From Planctomycetota bacterium (GTDB lineage: Bacteria > Planctomycetota > Planctomycetia > Pirellulales > Pirellulaceae), in assembly GCA_019347795.1 (NCBI GenBank), contig JAHWKS010000203.1, positions 1-7,951 on the forward strand: a stretch of DNA of 7,951 bases, read 5' to 3'. Shown piece by piece: positions 7,101-7,951 of this stretch. The notes under the pieces were generated by a model. The model was not told the origin of the DNA, ran no database searches, and was given only the letters and a program-made list of their open reading frames with translations. The position numbers and the translations under genes are program-made. Numbering within the stretch: the first letter of the stretch is position 1; the number at the start of each line of letters is the position of its first letter.

Positions 7101-7766
7101 GGGCGCGGGCACGAGCAGCTTTTGCTCGATGTCGGCCAATCGGGCCTTCGCCGCCTCGATCAGCTTGAGCAGCTCCTGGCGGCGGTCGGCGCGGCGGGCG
7201 TTCTCCGCTTCCAGCTCCTCGACCATCTTCCGCGCTGCGTCCCGCTCTTCCTCCTTGCGGCGGAGAAGCTGGTCCAGCTCGGGAACGGTCTTGTCATCGA
7301 GAAAGCCGACCTCCGGATCGCTCGGGAGGTTTTTCAGCGCATCGGCGTTGGTTTGCCGGTCGGCGGCGACCGACTTGGTGTTCGCGTCGAACTGGGCCGC
7401 CTTGGCGTCGAAGCTGGCGCGGAGCGAAAGCTCCTGGAGGGCCTGATCGTAGAGCTTGAGCGCCTCCACCCGCACCACGTCGCTCAGGGCCGTCGCTTCC
7501 TCGATCTGCTGCCGGCGGGCCTGCACCACGGGCGGCGTCAGCTCGACGATCTCGGGCGCCGCGGCGACCTCGGCGTCGGCTTTGTCCGCCGCGGCGGGTT
7601 CAGCAGGCGAGCTTTCGGCGGCCGGCTCGGCGGCGCCTTCTTCCGCAGCGCCCGCCTCCCGCAAGGGATTGTCGGCGACGGCCACGGTCCCGGCGCCCGC
7701 CATCCACGCCGCAGTCGCCACGACAAGAGAGAGTGTGCGAATCACAACCCGAAATGCATCCTGCAA
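4194..7766 (-). CDS. Large MscS-family mechanosensitive channel (MscK/MscM-like)
   Basis: A 1190-residue tension-gated channel that would release solutes on osmotic downshock. Layout: signal peptide (hydrophobic stretch ending near AVAD, residue 31); an Ala/Glu-rich linker (about 36-71); a long extracytoplasmic coiled coil rich in Glu, Arg and Leu (about 80-515); roughly ten or eleven membrane segments between 546 and 1005; then the cytoplasmic MscS beta and alpha/beta domains. The pore region is clear: VGLGFGLQEIFANFVSG (986-1002) followed by LMERPIRVGD (1006-1015). Also diagnostic are TTITDFDNKELVVPNREFI (1034-1052) and FPQRDLHLHS (1153-1162). Size and architecture match E. coli MscK and MscM (about 1100 residues). 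The start is uncertain: no in-frame ATG precedes the signal peptide. The options are the TTG at 7766 and the GTG at 7745, which gives a compact signal peptide beginning MIRTLSLVV. Neither has a well-spaced ribosome site. First gene of the mscS-corA pair. Confidence 0.93.
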   Translation of the reverse strand: MQDAFRVVIRTLSLVVATAAWMAGAGTVAVADNPLREAGAAEEGAAEPAAESSPAEPAAADKADAEVAAAPEIVELTPPVVQARRQQIEEATALSDVVRVEALKLYDQALQELSLRASFDAKAAQFDANTKSVAADRQTNADALKNLPSDPEVGFLDDKTVPELDQLLRRKEEERDAARKMVEELEAENARRADRRQELLKLIEAAKARLADIEQKLLVPAPADQPAELQTARRTVLLTQRQSAQAEIAASDKEIASYEARVEVLPLRRRLAERRFALSEKAVDKVRRVFAQKRLLDVQLQLTEAQSQVGGVAEELRGVAEENVELARNRVVLDEELRLADAAFDKAQQSLEKYKSQFERTRLKVDKVGLTGAMGLLLRKQKADLEKDIDLARLRRDAAVRQEQLRGANHELLNIEDQRSELGRFDLEVRETLTDVPLRRRTALELESEAEQLLTVKRDFLDALIADYNAYVDQLVDLDASQRELIQLTEQYHNYIEERVLWIRSNNAIGLAAPADVLEDVRALADAGFWRATGSAAVADIRRNPQYLVLGLLIFIPLLVYQSTFRRRLATLGHMAEQRNCRRFDPTVRALLWTAAIAATWPALLAFLGWRLSVLWADFEEALPMGLASGLMAAAYVLFPLEFLRQVCRWGGLARSHFDWPEAGVEALRRNLKWLIWLGLPLTAMAASLDIAHMLGRVAFILSALLGAFFLHCVLKPSGGAMRHFLAYAREGWLYRLRHVTYAAGVIGPLALATLSAVGYYYTAQQLALRMHETALLLIGVLIVRALTLRWLLLTRRRAAMEQAQRRRAAQLAAPAGEASAIINAPPPEEPGPDLAVLNTQANRLLSGAVTVLALAGLWWVWIGVLPALGMLREVELWRTAVETVESSVAADGEVISRTTSTFRYITLADVALAVLAVVLAIVGGKNAPGFLDLAILHRLPMDGGLRYAIATLTRYAITVVGMIAAFALVGIGWSKVQWLVAAVGVGLGFGLQEIFANFVSGLIILMERPIRVGDLVTIGETNGRVSRIQIRATTITDFDNKELVVPNREFITGRVLNWTLSDPVNRLTINVGIAYGSDVGRARELVLAAAQEHPDVLGEPTPVVTFNAFGDSALNLMLFAWLPNLDNRLKVINDLHTEINVRLSEAGIVIAFPQRDLHLHSPEPLQVRVVADARDGASSLSLRPEKKAV

Positions 7767-7776
7767 TCGAAGAAAA

Positions 7777-7791
7777 CAGGTTTCCTACCTG
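7777..7791 (-). other. Small hairpin in the mscS leader
   Basis: CAGGT (7777-7781) and ACCTG (7787-7791) form a 5-bp stem with a 5-nt loop, about 10 nt upstream of the TTG start. On the minus strand the loop reads AGGAA, the only Shine-Dalgarno-like sequence nearby, and the stem is followed by TTTTCTT. It could sequester the ribosome site or act as a weak terminator-like element; the stem is short. Confidence 0.3.
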
Positions 7792-7842
7792 CCCGCCTGA
7801 CGCTGCACGAAGTCCTTAGCGACAGGCCGTTGGGGGTCCGTG

Positions 7843-7871
7843 ATTGTGCCACGATCGCCCGCTTGCTACAA
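7843..7871 (-). promoter_or_regulatory. Candidate promoter of mscS-corA
   Basis: On the minus strand TTGTAG (7866-7871) and CACAAT (7843-7848) are separated by exactly 17 nt. The -10 matches 4 of 6 consensus bases, including the key second A and last T; the -35 matches only 3 of 6. This would give a leader of about 70-90 nt. It is the best candidate I found in the upstream gap, but weak. Confidence 0.3.
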
Positions 7872-7951
7872 GATGGATAAGCAGCGTCGCAGCGTAGCGG
7901 GTGCATGACGGGGTTCGCAATGGAGTTTTGGGATTTGTCGCAGCAGGGTGT

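Larger units (their letters stand above)
7767..7951. other. Non-coding region upstream of mscS
   Basis: No convincing gene is seen in these 185 nt. The short open frames on either strand lack family motifs. The stretch holds the small hairpin and weak promoter listed separately, plus a tandem 8-nt repeat GCAGCGTC/GCAGCGTA at 7881-7896. The region from 7872 to the end may belong to the upstream neighbour's flank; no partial protein can be recognised there. Confidence 0.5.

Noticed and set aside
6849..7880. A 343-codon plus-strand open frame running past the mscS start.
   Set aside because: Almost all of it is antisense to the coiled-coil coding region and it is Leu/Arg/Gly-rich as expected from that. 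No membrane or enzyme motif was found.
1..7951. Search for CRISPR arrays, insertion sequence ends, tRNA genes and phage or defence genes.
   Set aside because: No regularly spaced repeats, transposase motifs, cloverleaf-like sequences or defence domains were seen by eye; the four genes account for nearly all the DNA.

Overview
This is a GC-rich chromosomal window, most likely from a planctomycete (Pirellulales or a relative). Two features point there: a secreted, Tat-signal Gfo/Idh/MocA oxidoreductase with the CQKP form of the lysine motif, and a Tat-signal DUF1501 protein beside it. Both families are heavily expanded in Planctomycetes and related phyla. The assignment is inference from gene content; there is no rRNA or marker gene in the window.

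Four complete protein genes fill about 94% of the window, all on the minus strand. In transcription order (right to left) they are: a large MscS-family mechanosensitive channel with a long extracytoplasmic coiled coil (4194-7766); a CorA magnesium/cobalt channel starting 6 nt after the channel's stop codon (3021-4187); a DUF1501 protein (1500-2921); and a Gfo/Idh/MocA oxidoreductase (51-1382, or from 1406). No RNA gene, mobile element, CRISPR array or broken gene was seen.

The genes appear to form two functional blocks. mscS and corA look like an operon of membrane transport and stress genes: osmotic-downshock release and divalent cation uptake. The DUF1501 and Gfo/Idh/MocA genes encode predicted Tat-exported proteins and probably start from their own promoter. 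A good sigma70-like promoter (TTGACG, 18 nt, TACAAT) overlaps the corA stop codon, and a perfect 10-bp palindrome lies between its two hexamers. That promoter is the most interesting non-coding signal here.

Non-coding DNA is limited to about 50 nt at the left end, 117 nt between the two Tat-signal genes, 97 nt upstream of DUF1501 and 185 nt at the right end. Several small dyads and a recurring TAGCGTCC word occur in these gaps. I found no evidence of a novel defence, mobile or biosynthetic system; coding content is ordinary for a planctomycete genome.
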